Of a DNA stretch of 64,000 bases, positions 51,435 through 60,172 are shown piece after piece (the stretch's first letter is position 1; every line of letters begins with the position of its first letter). The stretch comes from Methylotuvimicrobium sp018830325 (lineage in GTDB: Bacteria > Pseudomonadota > Gammaproteobacteria > Methylococcales > Methylomonadaceae). The position numbers and the translations under genes were made by a program. Location: NCBI RefSeq assembly GCF_044788715.1, contig NZ_CP173170.1, positions 4,216,001 through 4,280,000 of the forward strand, in the 5' to 3' direction. The notes under the pieces were generated by a model. The model searched no databases, had not been told where the DNA came from, and worked only from the letters and a program-made list of their open reading frames with translations.

Positions 51435-51865
51435 CACACGCCCTCCACATTGAGGCCCATACTACGAGCACTCCCGGCTATAGTTTTAACTGCCGCATCC
51501 AAGCTTGCCGCATTTAAATCTTCCATTTTTGTTTTGGCGATTTCTTCAAGCTGTTCACGCGTCACTGTGCCAATTTTCACTTTATTCGGCGTACTACTGC
51601 CGCTCTTTACACCAACCGCTTTTTTCAACAAAATCGAAGCAGGCGGCGTTTTAGTAATAAAGGTAAAGCTACGATCGCTATAAACGGTAATAACAACCGG
51701 AATCGGCAAACCTTTTTCTAACTCTTGAGTTTTTGCATTAAAGGCTTTACAAAACTCCATAATGTTGACACCATGCTGACCTAATGCAGGCCCTACTGGT
51801 GGACTAGGGTTTGCTTCGCCAGCTTTTACTTGCAACTTTATGTATGCATTAATTTTTTTTGCCAT
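51434..51865 (-). CDS. rplK: Large ribosomal subunit protein L11
   Basis: A 143-residue protein of the GTPase-associated centre; it binds 23S rRNA with its C-terminal domain (TREQLEEIAKTKMEDLNAAS) and thiostrepton/RelA act through its N-terminal domain (GEANPSPPVGPALGQHGVNI). It begins the rplKA pair after nusG. Confidence 0.98.
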   Translation of the reverse strand: MAKKINAYIKLQVKAGEANPSPPVGPALGQHGVNIMEFCKAFNAKTQELEKGLPIPVVITVYSDRSFTFITKTPPASILLKKAVGVKSGSSTPNKVKIGTVTREQLEEIAKTKMEDLNAASLDAAVKTIAGSARSMGLNVEGV

Positions 51866-51913
51866 TATTTACTCCAAATCGGGTGCAATCGCTTTTCAGC
51901 TCCCCTAATAAAC

Positions 51914-51945
51914 AAAAATCCCGGACACAGTCATATCCAGGATTT
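51914..51945 (-). terminator. Terminator-like hairpin between nusG and rplK
   Basis: On the minus strand AATCCTGGA..TGTCCGGGATT forms a stem with a 9-10-base loop followed by TTTTTG. It lies in the 101-bp gap after nusG and may separate secE-nusG from rplKA, as in E. coli. Confidence 0.65.
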
Positions 51946-51966
51946 TAAAAAATTTTTAACGCTTTT

Positions 51967-52500
51967 TTATGATTTTTCAACTTGATTGAAATCCAACTCT
52001 ACCGGTGTCGACCTGCCAAAAATTAAAACCGAAATCCTAAGTTTGCTCTTTTCGTAATTAACTTCTTCTATCGTTCCATTGAAATCCTTAAAAGGACCGT
52101 CGTTTACTCTTACGACTTCACCGACTTCAAATAAAACTTTTGGTCTTGGTTTATTAACCCCTTCCTCGACTCTATTTAAAATAGACATCGCCTCTTTTTC
52201 TGTTATAGGCGCCGGCTTGTCGGATGTTCCACCAATAAACCCAAGTACTCTAGGGACATCTCTAACCATATGCCATGTTTCATCGGTCAACTCCATCTGC
52301 ACGAGCACATAACCCGGAAAAAACTTCCGCTCGCTTTTACGCTGCTGCCCCATACGCATCTCGACAACTTCTTCTGTAGGCACAAGAATTTTGCCGAAAT
52401 ACTGCCCTAGACCTTCTCGCTTTATCCTTTCTTCTAACGCTTCTTTAACTTTGTTTTCAAAGTTTGAATAAGCATGAACAACATACCAACGAAGTGCCAT
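51967..52500 (-). CDS. nusG: Transcription termination/antitermination factor NusG
   Basis: A 177-residue NusG. The N-terminal NGN domain (LRWYVVHAYSNFENKVKEAL, and the core FFPGYVLVQMELTDETWHMV) binds RNA polymerase clamp; the KOW domain (FEVGEVVRVNDGPFKDFNGT) binds Rho or S10. Three bp after secE. Confidence 0.98.
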   Translation of the reverse strand: MALRWYVVHAYSNFENKVKEALEERIKREGLGQYFGKILVPTEEVVEMRMGQQRKSERKFFPGYVLVQMELTDETWHMVRDVPRVLGFIGGTSDKPAPITEKEAMSILNRVEEGVNKPRPKVLFEVGEVVRVNDGPFKDFNGTIEEVNYEKSKLRISVLIFGRSTPVELDFNQVEKS

Positions 52501-52503
52501 TTA

Positions 52504-52881
52504 TTATCCTCCTTGACCGGTCAATAAACGCACACCCCAGAATAAAAACATATCAAGCAACCAAAGTATCACGCCAACGATAAGAACCATTGCAAACACC
52601 ATTAAAGTCGTCCGCATTGTTTCTTGACGCGTCGGCCAAACTACTTTTCTTACTTCTTGTTTCGATTCCAGCGCAAAAGTCCAAAATCCTTGACCTATCC
52701 GGGTTGTTAACATGAGCCCCATCGCAATCATCACGATAACGACTAGCGAGAGAACCCTATATAATAAGGCATATTCGGAAAAGTAGTAAAAACCCGCAAG
52801 ACCTGCAATAACAAAAACAATTGAGAAAACTTGCTTAACAACATCACCTACCGATGCTGAGGATTCAACTTGTGTACTCAT
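52504..52881 (-). CDS. secE: Preprotein translocase subunit SecE
   Basis: A 125-residue gammaproteobacterial-type SecE with three hydrophobic helices (about residues 17-35, 37-57 and 90-115) rather than one, and the conserved cytoplasmic ESKQEVRKVVWPTRQET clamp for SecY. It starts 38 bp after tRNA-Trp and precedes nusG. Confidence 0.97.
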   Translation of the reverse strand: MSTQVESSASVGDVVKQVFSIVFVIAGLAGFYYFSEYALLYRVLSLVVIVMIAMGLMLTTRIGQGFWTFALESKQEVRKVVWPTRQETMRTTLMVFAMVLIVGVILWLLDMFLFWGVRLLTGQGG

Positions 52882-52919
52882 GATTGTTATTACGATTTAT
52901 AGTTATTGTATTTTTCTGA

Positions 52920-52995
<76 letters not shown>

Positions 52996-53033
52996 AATTC
53001 AGAAAATATTAAAAAAGTTATTTAGCGCTTTCG

Positions 53034-54224
53034 TTATTCGATAATCGAAGCAACAACGCCCGCGCCAACGGTACGACCACCTTCACGAACCGCGAAACGC
53101 AAACCTTCTTCCATCGCAATCGGAGCAATTAATTTTACTTCAACGTTGACGTTATCGCCCGGCATCACCATTTCCACGCCTTCAGGAAGATCAACCGCTC
53201 CGGTTACATCCGTTGTTCTGAAATAAAATTGTGGACGATAGCCATTAAAGAATGGTGTATGACGCCCGCCTTCGTCTTTCGATAATACGTAGATTTCCGC
53301 CTTGAAATGAGTATGCGGCTTAATGGTACCTTTGTGCGCCAAGACTTGTCCGCGTTCGACGTCGTCTCTTTTGGTGCCTCTTAACAAAACCCCAACGTTA
53401 TCGCCCGCTTGGCCTTGATCCAATAATTTACGGAACATTTCCACGCCGGTGCAGGTTGTCGTCGTAGTCGGTCTAATTCCGACAATTTCAATCTCTTGCC
53501 CGACCTTAATGATTCCACGCTCGACACGTCCGGTAACCACGGTGCCGCGCCCAGAAATCGAGAACACGTCTTCAATCGGCATCAGGAACGGCTGATCGAT
53601 CGCACGCTCAGGCTCCGGAATATAGGTATCTAAGGCTTCGACCAGTTTAATGATCGACGGCACGCCAATTTCACTGGTATCGCCTTCCAGCGCTTTTAAC
53701 GCCGAGCCGATAACTAACGGGGTATCGTCGCCCGGAAATTCGTACATGTCCAATAATTCTCTGACTTCCATTTCCACCAATTCGATCAATTCGGCATCAT
53801 CCACCATATCGGCTTTATTCAAATAAACTACGATATATGGAACACCCACTTGACGCGCTAATAAGATATGCTCACGAGTTTGCGGCATCGGACCGTCGGC
53901 CGCCGAACATACCAGGATCGCTCCATCCATTTGCGCCGCACCGGTAATCATGTTTTTGACGTAGTCAGCATGACCCGGGCAGTCTACGTGCGCATAGTGG
54001 CGCGCTTCTGATTCGTACTCCACATGAGCCGTTGCGATTGTAATGCCACGCTCGCGCTCTTCGGGGGCGTTATCAATTTGATCGTAGGCTTTGTAGACGC
54101 CGCCACGCGCATCCGCCATCACTTTTGTCAATGCCGCGGTTAATGTGGTTTTACCATGATCGACGTGACCGATGGTTCCTACGTTTACGTGTGGTTTTTT
54201 ACGTTCGAATTTTTCTTTGGACAT
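53034..54224 (-). CDS. tuf: Elongation factor Tu (copy with the tRNA cluster)
   Basis: A second 396-residue EF-Tu, preceded by tRNA-Tyr, tRNA-Gly and tRNA-Thr and followed by tRNA-Trp, as in the E. coli tufB operon. It differs from the other copy by one residue (Ile for Leu in SIIKLVEALD). The few silent differences are scattered rather than clustered (for instance TTCAGGAAGATCAACCG here against TTCCGGCAGATCGACCG). Confidence 0.99.
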   Translation of the reverse strand: MSKEKFERKKPHVNVGTIGHVDHGKTTLTAALTKVMADARGGVYKAYDQIDNAPEERERGITIATAHVEYESEARHYAHVDCPGHADYVKNMITGAAQMDGAILVCSAADGPMPQTREHILLARQVGVPYIVVYLNKADMVDDAELIELVEMEVRELLDMYEFPGDDTPLVIGSALKALEGDTSEIGVPSIIKLVEALDTYIPEPERAIDQPFLMPIEDVFSISGRGTVVTGRVERGIIKVGQEIEIVGIRPTTTTTCTGVEMFRKLLDQGQAGDNVGVLLRGTKRDDVERGQVLAHKGTIKPHTHFKAEIYVLSKDEGGRHTPFFNGYRPQFYFRTTDVTGAVDLPEGVEMVMPGDNVNVEVKLIAPIAMEEGLRFAVREGGRTVGAGVVASIIE

Positions 54225-54262
54225 TTTACTTTCCCGAAAAAGCTTTTATTGTTGCAAATATA

Positions 54263-54338
<76 letters not shown>

Positions 54339-54355
54339 AGAAACCACCGATCATC

Positions 54356-54429
54356 TGGAGCGGGTGATGGGAATCGAACCCACGTGACCAGCTTGGAAGG
54401 CTGGAGTTCTACCATTGAACTACACCCGC
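54356..54429 (-). tRNA. tRNA-Gly (TCC anticodon)
   Basis: 74 nt: acceptor GCGGGTG/CACCCGC, discriminator T, encoded CCA, anticodon stem CCAGC/GCTGG around loop CTTCCAA. Confidence 0.96.
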
Positions 54430-54449
54430 AATCTTAAATTTAAACAGGA

Positions 54450-54534
54450 TGGTGGAGGGGGGAGGATTCGAACCTCCGAAGGCAGAGCCGGCAGATTTAC
54501 AGTCTGATCCCTTTGGCCACTCGGGAACCCCTCC
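54450..54534 (-). tRNA. tRNA-Tyr (GTA anticodon)
   Basis: 85 nt with a long variable arm (class II), acceptor GGAGGGG paired with CCCCTCC, discriminator A and encoded CCA; anticodon loop CTGTAAA. First transcribed member of the Tyr-Gly-Thr-tuf unit. Confidence 0.96.
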
Positions 54535-54552
54535 AAAACCAGGAAGCAGGCC

Positions 54553-54581
54553 ATTCTCACAAAACTCTATGACTTTGTCAA
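54553..54581 (-). promoter_or_regulatory. Probable promoter of the tRNA-tuf operon
   Basis: A consensus -35 TTGACA (54576-54581) and a -10 GAGAAT (54553-54558) are 17 bp apart on the minus strand. The following GGCCTGC is a GC-rich discriminator, typical of stringently controlled stable-RNA promoters. tRNA-Tyr begins about 18 bp downstream of the -10. Confidence 0.7.
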
Positions 54582-54699
54582 GAAGAACAACCTGTTTTTG
54601 CGTTTCTGCCGCCATTCAAACTGACAAAAACACAACTTATAATCTTTTTAGTCTTATATTTGCCTACATATTGGCAAACACGGGTAGAGCATTAATCGA

Positions 54700-55320
54700 T
54701 TACTCTTCAGCATCCGAAGCTGCCTCGGCCTTATCAACCTTTGGCGGCACAATTGTGACCACTGAAACATCCGCATCATGATCGTCGCCGTGTGACAACG
54801 CTAAGAACTCAACACCTTTCGGCGCATTTAATTGAGAAACATGCAACGATTCACCAAGATTCAAATTCGTTAAATCGACTTCGATATACTCAGGGAGATC
54901 TTCTGGCAAGCAAGCCACCTCTATGTCGACTAAATTATGCATAACCACACCGCCTACTTTAGCACCAACACAGATATCTTCATTGACAAAATGAAGAGGC
55001 ACTTGCGCCTTTAACTTTTCATTCGCATTTACTCGCAAAAAATCCAAATGCAACACCTTAGCTTTAGCCGGATGTCTTTGTACGGATTTTAGAATTGCTT
55101 TCTGCACCTTGCCCGCAACAACCACATCTAAGATATGCGAATAAACAGCCTCGTGAGCAAGATGCTTTACAACTTCATTGTGATCCAAAACTAACATTTC
55201 AGGATCAATTTCTCCGCCGTAAATTACCGCCGGAACTTTTCCTTGTCGACGAACCGACTTAGCAGAAGCAGTCCCCGGCTTTTCCCGAGCTTCCGCTACG
55301 AATTCAAATACGCTTGACAT
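54700..55320 (-). CDS. rplY: Large ribosomal subunit protein L25 (long CTC form)
   Basis: A 206-residue member of the L25/TL5/CTC family: a 5S-binding N-terminal domain (SSVFEFVAEAREKPGTASAK, RRQGKVPAVIYGGE) and a C-terminal CTC beta-domain that short E. coli L25 lacks. I start at ATG 55320 (MSSVFEF); ten codons upstream are in frame but lie in the gap after prs. An imperfect TTTGCC/GGCAAA hairpin near 54659-54679 may end the transcript. Confidence 0.95.
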   Translation of the reverse strand: MSSVFEFVAEAREKPGTASAKSVRRQGKVPAVIYGGEIDPEMLVLDHNEVVKHLAHEAVYSHILDVVVAGKVQKAILKSVQRHPAKAKVLHLDFLRVNANEKLKAQVPLHFVNEDICVGAKVGGVVMHNLVDIEVACLPEDLPEYIEVDLTNLNLGESLHVSQLNAPKGVEFLALSHGDDHDADVSVVTIVPPKVDKAEAASDAEE

Positions 55321-55362
55321 TTCATTCTCCAAAGCTGTGCATCTATACACTTCGCTAATTTA

Positions 55363-56316
55363 TCAATCCACATACAACGAGCTAACCGACTCACCGACTG
55401 CGATACGTCTTATCGTTTCCGCCAGCATCTCCGCAACGCTGAGCTGCCTAATTTTACCAATCCGACTTGCTTCTAAGCCTAACGGTATCGTATCGGTTAC
55501 GACCAATTCATCCAAAACCGAATCTCTCAAATTATCAATTGCTCTTCCGGAAAGAACAGCATGCGTACAGTAAGCTACAACCCTGACCGCACCATGATCC
55601 TTCAATGCTTCCGCTGCATGACATAGAGTACCGGCAGTATCGACTAGATCATCGATCATAACGCAGGTACGCCCCTCAACATCACCTATGATATGCATTA
55701 TCTCGGAAACATTAGCTTTCGGACGTCTTTTATCTATTATTGCCAAATCGGCATCATCAAGCCGTTTAGCCAGAGCTCTTGCCCTAACAACCCCACCCAC
55801 ATCGGGCGAGACAACTATTAGATCCTTATACTTTTGCCGCCAAACATCGCCCAGCAAAATCGGCGAAGCGTAGACATTATCTACCGGTATATCAAAAAAA
55901 CCCTGAATTTGATCCGCATGAAGATCAACAGTGAGCACTCTATCCGCTCCTGCCTCACCTATCATTTTGGCGACTAATTTAGCACTGATAGGAACCCTTG
56001 CGGAACGCGAACGCCTATCCTGCCTTGCATAACCATAATACGGCATAACCGCCGTTATTCGAGATGCCGATGCGCGACGAAATGCGTCGATCATCACCAG
56101 CAACTCCATTAAATTCTCATTTGTCGGAGAACAGGTCGGCTGAATGACAAACACATCCTTGCCTCTTATGTTTTCCTCAACCTCAACAGCGATCTCTCCG
56201 TCACTGAATCGACCTACCGCAGCCATACCCAGCCGCATACTAAGCTTTTTAACAATACCTTCCGACAACGCCCGATTTGCATTACCGGAAAACACCATTA
56301 AAGAGGCGTCACTCAT
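55363..56316 (-). CDS. prs: Ribose-phosphate pyrophosphokinase
   Basis: A 317-residue PRPP synthase (ribose 5-phosphate plus ATP). MPYYGYARQDRRSRSARVPI is the ATP/flexible-loop region, RVLTVDLHADQIQGFFDIPV holds the metal-binding His, and VMIDDLVDTAGTLCHAAEAL is the PRPP-binding loop. Class I enzyme, in the gammaproteobacterial order ispE, tRNA-Gln, prs, rplY. Confidence 0.98.
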   Translation of the reverse strand: MSDASLMVFSGNANRALSEGIVKKLSMRLGMAAVGRFSDGEIAVEVEENIRGKDVFVIQPTCSPTNENLMELLVMIDAFRRASASRITAVMPYYGYARQDRRSRSARVPISAKLVAKMIGEAGADRVLTVDLHADQIQGFFDIPVDNVYASPILLGDVWRQKYKDLIVVSPDVGGVVRARALAKRLDDADLAIIDKRRPKANVSEIMHIIGDVEGRTCVMIDDLVDTAGTLCHAAEALKDHGAVRVVAYCTHAVLSGRAIDNLRDSVLDELVVTDTIPLGLEASRIGKIRQLSVAEMLAETIRRIAVGESVSSLYVD

Positions 56317-56356
56317 TCAGGCACTCCCAGATTGAATTAATTCGCTATTTAGGTAA

Positions 56357-56431
56357 TGGCTGGGCCGCCAGGATTCGAACCTGGGTATGCGGGGATCAAA
56401 ACCCCGTGCCTTACCGCTTGGCGACGGCCCA
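56357..56431 (-). tRNA. tRNA-Gln (TTG anticodon)
   Basis: 75 nt: acceptor TGGGCCG/CGGCCCA, discriminator G, encoded CCA, anticodon loop TTTTGAT. It lies between ispE and prs, a conserved position. Confidence 0.95.
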
Positions 56432-56455
56432 ATTACTTAGATATACTTACCAGTC

Positions 56456-57304
56456 TTAAGCATCATTCAGACTTGAGTACAACGGAGACCTGTTTATTCC
56501 CTTACACAGATAGGATTGCCACTTTCCGCTAAGCGACAAATACGCTTTTTTAGCTGCCAACTCTGTATCAAACTGAGCAAAAACGCATGCTCCTGTACCT
56601 GTCAACCTTGCCTCGGAGAATATCGACAATTCTCTCAAAGCCCTATCAACAGACGGGTAAAGCTTCCGAACAACGCCTAAACAATCGTTTTGGTGCTGCC
56701 CTGCAATAAAGTCGGCTATTTTGATTGATTTACTATCCCTTGTCAAATCTTTTGATGAAAAAATTTCCTTGGTATCGACATGACAATCCGGCTTCAGCAC
56801 TACGACCCATTTTTCCGACACTTCAATCTCCTGAAACACCTCACCAACGCCTTCCGCCCAGGCACTATGGCCCAAAACAAAAATCGGCACATCCGCGCCC
56901 AGACGCAAGCCTAACTGCATCAGCCGCTCACGGGAAAGCCCTAACTGCCATAAATCATTAAGCGCTACCAACGTCGTTGCCGCATCGGAACTCCCCCCGC
57001 CTAGACCGCCTCCCATAGGCAAGTGTTTTTCAATCTCGATGACAACCCCCCCCTCATAACCGGTTTCTTCTTTTAACAACTGAGCAGCCCTAAAAGTTAG
57101 ATCATCAGCCTCAGGAACCCCGGGGAGCGGTGTACGCAACGAAATCGCCGAATCATTTACCGGGCGAAACACCAACCAATCGCACAAATCAATGAATTGG
57201 AATACTGTTTGCAGCAAGTGATACCCATCTTCCCTCTGCCCCACAATTCTCAACATTAAATTCAATTTTGCGGGCGCAGGCCATCGTTTATACACCTCAC
57301 TCAT
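56456..57304 (-). CDS. ispE: 4-diphosphocytidyl-2-C-methyl-D-erythritol kinase
   Basis: A 282-residue GHMP kinase of the MEP isoprenoid pathway. WPAPAKLNLMLRIVGQREDG has the catalytic Lys region, PMGGGLGGGSSDAATTL is the ATP loop (about residues 92-108), and LTGTGACVFAQF is the third GHMP motif. Its start overlaps the lolB stop by 8 bp. Confidence 0.97.
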   Translation of the reverse strand: MSEVYKRWPAPAKLNLMLRIVGQREDGYHLLQTVFQFIDLCDWLVFRPVNDSAISLRTPLPGVPEADDLTFRAAQLLKEETGYEGGVVIEIEKHLPMGGGLGGGSSDAATTLVALNDLWQLGLSRERLMQLGLRLGADVPIFVLGHSAWAEGVGEVFQEIEVSEKWVVVLKPDCHVDTKEIFSSKDLTRDSKSIKIADFIAGQHQNDCLGVVRKLYPSVDRALRELSIFSEARLTGTGACVFAQFDTELAAKKAYLSLSGKWQSYLCKGINRSPLYSSLNDA

Positions 57305-57884
57305 GCGTATTCCATTGATCTATGATTAGTTTTAATTTCACTTCCGGATTAGAAACATCGATTTTATAAGGCAACAGCCCTCGATCGGTTTTTTGCATCT
57401 TTCTATATCGTATCGTCCAGTTGTCCTGGATAAAACCATTACCAATATTTTCGAACGACTCATTCGGATCGGTCAAGCCTATCACCCAGTAACGCAATGA
57501 TCTTAATGGCACAAAAAAACCCAGTTGTTCGGTTATAAATTCATCGGACCGATCATAATATCTAACCGCACCGTCGCCTCGATCGACGTCGACATAATCG
57601 TCGGCAATATTAATGCCCACCGCTCCCTGACCGAATGGCCCCGAAACTCGAATCATCTCTTCGCTATCCGCGCGCCGCCATTCTATAGCACCAGCCCACG
57701 AATCATGCCGAGCCGTTAACGACACACGCCCATCCAGACTCCATTCCCGCAATTGATACAACTCACCTCGACCAAGCTCCGAATAAGCCGCCAAATCTTT
57801 AATCGGTGAGGCCGAACATCCCGTTAAAACCGATAGAACCAATACCAGCCATCCATAGCGAGATTTTGTGTATTGGTTTCTCAT
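57297..57884 (-). CDS. lolB: Outer-membrane lipoprotein receptor LolB
   Basis: A 195-residue lipoprotein. The signal ends in the lipobox LTGC with Cys23 as lipidation site. LREWSLDGRVSLTARHDSWA and GAIEWRRADSEEMIRVSGPF are typical LolB strands. LolB accepts lipoproteins from LolA and inserts them in the outer membrane. It overlaps both neighbours (4 bp with the TPR gene, 8 bp with ispE). Confidence 0.93.
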   Translation of the reverse strand: MRNQYTKSRYGWLVLVLSVLTGCSASPIKDLAAYSELGRGELYQLREWSLDGRVSLTARHDSWAGAIEWRRADSEEMIRVSGPFGQGAVGINIADDYVDVDRGDGAVRYYDRSDEFITEQLGFFVPLRSLRYWVIGLTDPNESFENIGNGFIQDNWTIRYRKMQKTDRGLLPYKIDVSNPEVKLKLIIDQWNTHE

Positions 57885-59638
57885 TCTGCATCAAGAATGC
57901 GCTGCTGAAAATCCAAAAGATATTCATCATCCGGCGACATTTTTATCGTCTGCTCGAATAATTTCTTCGCTTCATCCCTGCGACCCAAGACCCATAAGAC
58001 TTCCGCCAAATGCGCCGCAATTTCGTTTTCTTGCTGCTTGGAATAAGCCTTCTGCAAATATTCTAAAGCCTTTTCATAATTCCCCAGCTTAAATTGCAAC
58101 CATCCGTAGCTATCAATAATGACCGCCTCATCCGGCTGTAATTCCAGCGCCTTTTCAAGATACACCAGCGCCTCTTCGTAACGCTCGGTTCTATCCGCCA
58201 AGGTATAGCCCAATGCGTTCAAAGCACTAACATCATCGGGATACTGGGCCAGTATCCTTCTTAAATCTTGCTCCAGCACGTCGAGGCGATCAATACGTTC
58301 CGAGACCAAAGCCCGGGTATATAACAATTCTTTTTGCTCGGGCATTTCTTCAATTGCCTTGCTTAACAAATCGAACGCCTTGATATATTGCTTTTGTTCG
58401 TTATAAAACTCCGCCTCTAACAACAGCGCTCGCATCTTTTCATCGGACGAACGCGCACGAAGCCGGCTTAATCGCTGGGACGCCTCTTCAAATTGCTTAT
58501 CTTTAATCAGTAGCGATATTCCCGCAGCCGCAGCATCGAAACGTAGACTCCCCCTCGAGACCTTATCGAACCAAACCAGTGCCTCGCTATTTCTGCCATC
58601 CCGAACCGCAATTCTGCCCAGGTAAAAACTTGCCTGATCACTCCATTCGGGATAAGGAATCAAGCCCTTAAACAAGGACTCTGCCTTATCGTCTCGCTCC
58701 ATCTGTAAATTAACCAACGCCAAAGAAAAACGCGATTCAAAATCCTCCGGTTCCTGATCAATGATATCCAGATACAACCTGCCAGCCTCATCATACTCGT
58801 TCAACTTAACCAGGACTTGGGCCAACAACTTCTTAATCTTCAAACTATCCTGATTTTGCTCCGATAAATCCGTGAGATAAACCCTTGCATTATCTAAATC
58901 TCCAGAAAAAGCCGCAATTTGCGCCCTAAATAACAAAGCCTTTTCCCAATCCGGTCGCAATTCAATGGCTTGATCAATTTTACGTTGCGCCAAAACATTG
59001 CTGTTTAACTGCATTGCCAACATGGCTTGAATAAAAAAAACAGTGGCTTCTTCCGGCCTTTGCTCGGCAAGATCTTCCAATACATCATATACGAAAGCGG
59101 TATTGCCTTTTTGACCCAACGCTCTAATTAACTCAACAAACGCATCTTCAAAACCCTCTGGGTCCATATCCAACAAAAAGAGAGCATGCTCGATAGCCGA
59201 AGGCTTTACTTCCTTTCTTAAGGCCGATAGCAAGGCTATTTTTCTTGCTGTTAAATTATCCGGCTCTTGTTTCAACCAAAGCACAACAGCCTCATCGCCT
59301 CGTTCGGTATCTTTAATGTAAAGAGCAATCTTCGCAGCACGCTCGGTCAACCTAACATCGTTAACCCGTTTTGCGGCCTCGAGATACCCTTCCAGAGCAA
59401 CATCGTACTGTCCTCTTTGCCCGGCAATTTCAGCGGCCAGCAACATGTACATAATATCCGGCTCAATAGCGGTTATAGGCTCCGCTGATTCGACGCCTTG
59501 CTCGTCATGAGAACCTTGTGAATACTCGTCAAGCTCATCCATGGCTCGCCCTCTTTCCTGAGAGGAACCGCAACCACTAAGAAAAACAAGGGCTATTACG
59601 GCAATTAACTTATAATTCGACACACTCACATCCTTCAT
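57881..59638 (-). CDS. TPR-repeat outer-membrane lipoprotein
   Basis: About 585 residues. The signal peptide ends in the lipobox LSGC (Cys23 from ATG 59638; a TTG three codons earlier is an alternative start). The rest is a long array of tetratricopeptide repeats, roughly 12 to 14, for example DVSALNALGYTLADRTERYE and EAVIIDSYGWLQFKLGNYEK near the C-terminus. Such proteins are found upstream of lolB in many gammaproteobacteria and divergent from hemA. Function unknown. Confidence 0.88.
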   Translation of the reverse strand: MKDVSVSNYKLIAVIALVFLSGCGSSQERGRAMDELDEYSQGSHDEQGVESAEPITAIEPDIMYMLLAAEIAGQRGQYDVALEGYLEAAKRVNDVRLTERAAKIALYIKDTERGDEAVVLWLKQEPDNLTARKIALLSALRKEVKPSAIEHALFLLDMDPEGFEDAFVELIRALGQKGNTAFVYDVLEDLAEQRPEEATVFFIQAMLAMQLNSNVLAQRKIDQAIELRPDWEKALLFRAQIAAFSGDLDNARVYLTDLSEQNQDSLKIKKLLAQVLVKLNEYDEAGRLYLDIIDQEPEDFESRFSLALVNLQMERDDKAESLFKGLIPYPEWSDQASFYLGRIAVRDGRNSEALVWFDKVSRGSLRFDAAAAGISLLIKDKQFEEASQRLSRLRARSSDEKMRALLLEAEFYNEQKQYIKAFDLLSKAIEEMPEQKELLYTRALVSERIDRLDVLEQDLRRILAQYPDDVSALNALGYTLADRTERYEEALVYLEKALELQPDEAVIIDSYGWLQFKLGNYEKALEYLQKAYSKQQENEIAAHLAEVLWVLGRRDEAKKLFEQTIKMSPDDEYLLDFQQRILDAE

Positions 59639-59798
59639 ATTTTGCAATACAGTTTTGCAATAGATTAGCAGAAAAACATTTCAGTTCGGATAGTTGTTTT
59701 ACTGCATTTGAATAAAACTTAATTATTTAATTAAAATATTAAAAAATTTGACTAAAAAAATAATTTTGGCAAACAATGGCGCGCCATAGAAAACTAAC

Positions 59799-60030
59799 TT
59801 AGGATTTGACCATAAATAACATCTCTATTTCTTATGACAGGATCTTCAGGAGTCTGGGTCGAACAGGTTTTTTGCTCTCGCAACATGTGCTTTCACCCAG
59901 CACCTAAGCCCCATAGCCCATTGGCTTATGGCCAACTATCTTGGATAATTAAGGCGCTAGGACTGTCAAGCGAACAACCGAACCTATTAAAAACACATAG
60001 ACCTGAAGTTGCTTGTCACGAAATTCTTAT
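59799..60030. repeat. MITE-like element, family D copy with nested palindrome B
   Basis: Left end TTAGGATTTGACCATAAATA and right end GAAGTTGCTTGTCACGAAAT match the family D termini, with the inner CCGAACC arm. Inside, CACCCAGCACCTAAGCCCC..AATTAAGGCGCTAGG (59888-59955) is palindrome B. It fills the 525-bp gap between the divergent TPR and hemA genes; the flanks are AT-rich and I see no ORF. Confidence 0.75.
59888..59955. repeat. Palindromic element, family B, nested in family D
   Basis: CACCCAGCACCTAAGC and AATTAAGGCGCTAGG form an imperfect stem around CATAGCCCATTGGCTTATGG. It corresponds to the copy at 16929-16997 with its loop inverted. Confidence 0.7.
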
Positions 60031-60172
60031 GACGAAACTTAAATCCGCTAAGTTCAATCGGTAATTTCGCACACGCAAATCGATACAGCAACTTTAGACG
60101 ATTTCAATAGCCTAATGGCCTGACTTACCAAGCTAAAAAACCACATTCGCTCCGAACTCTAAATTTAAAACG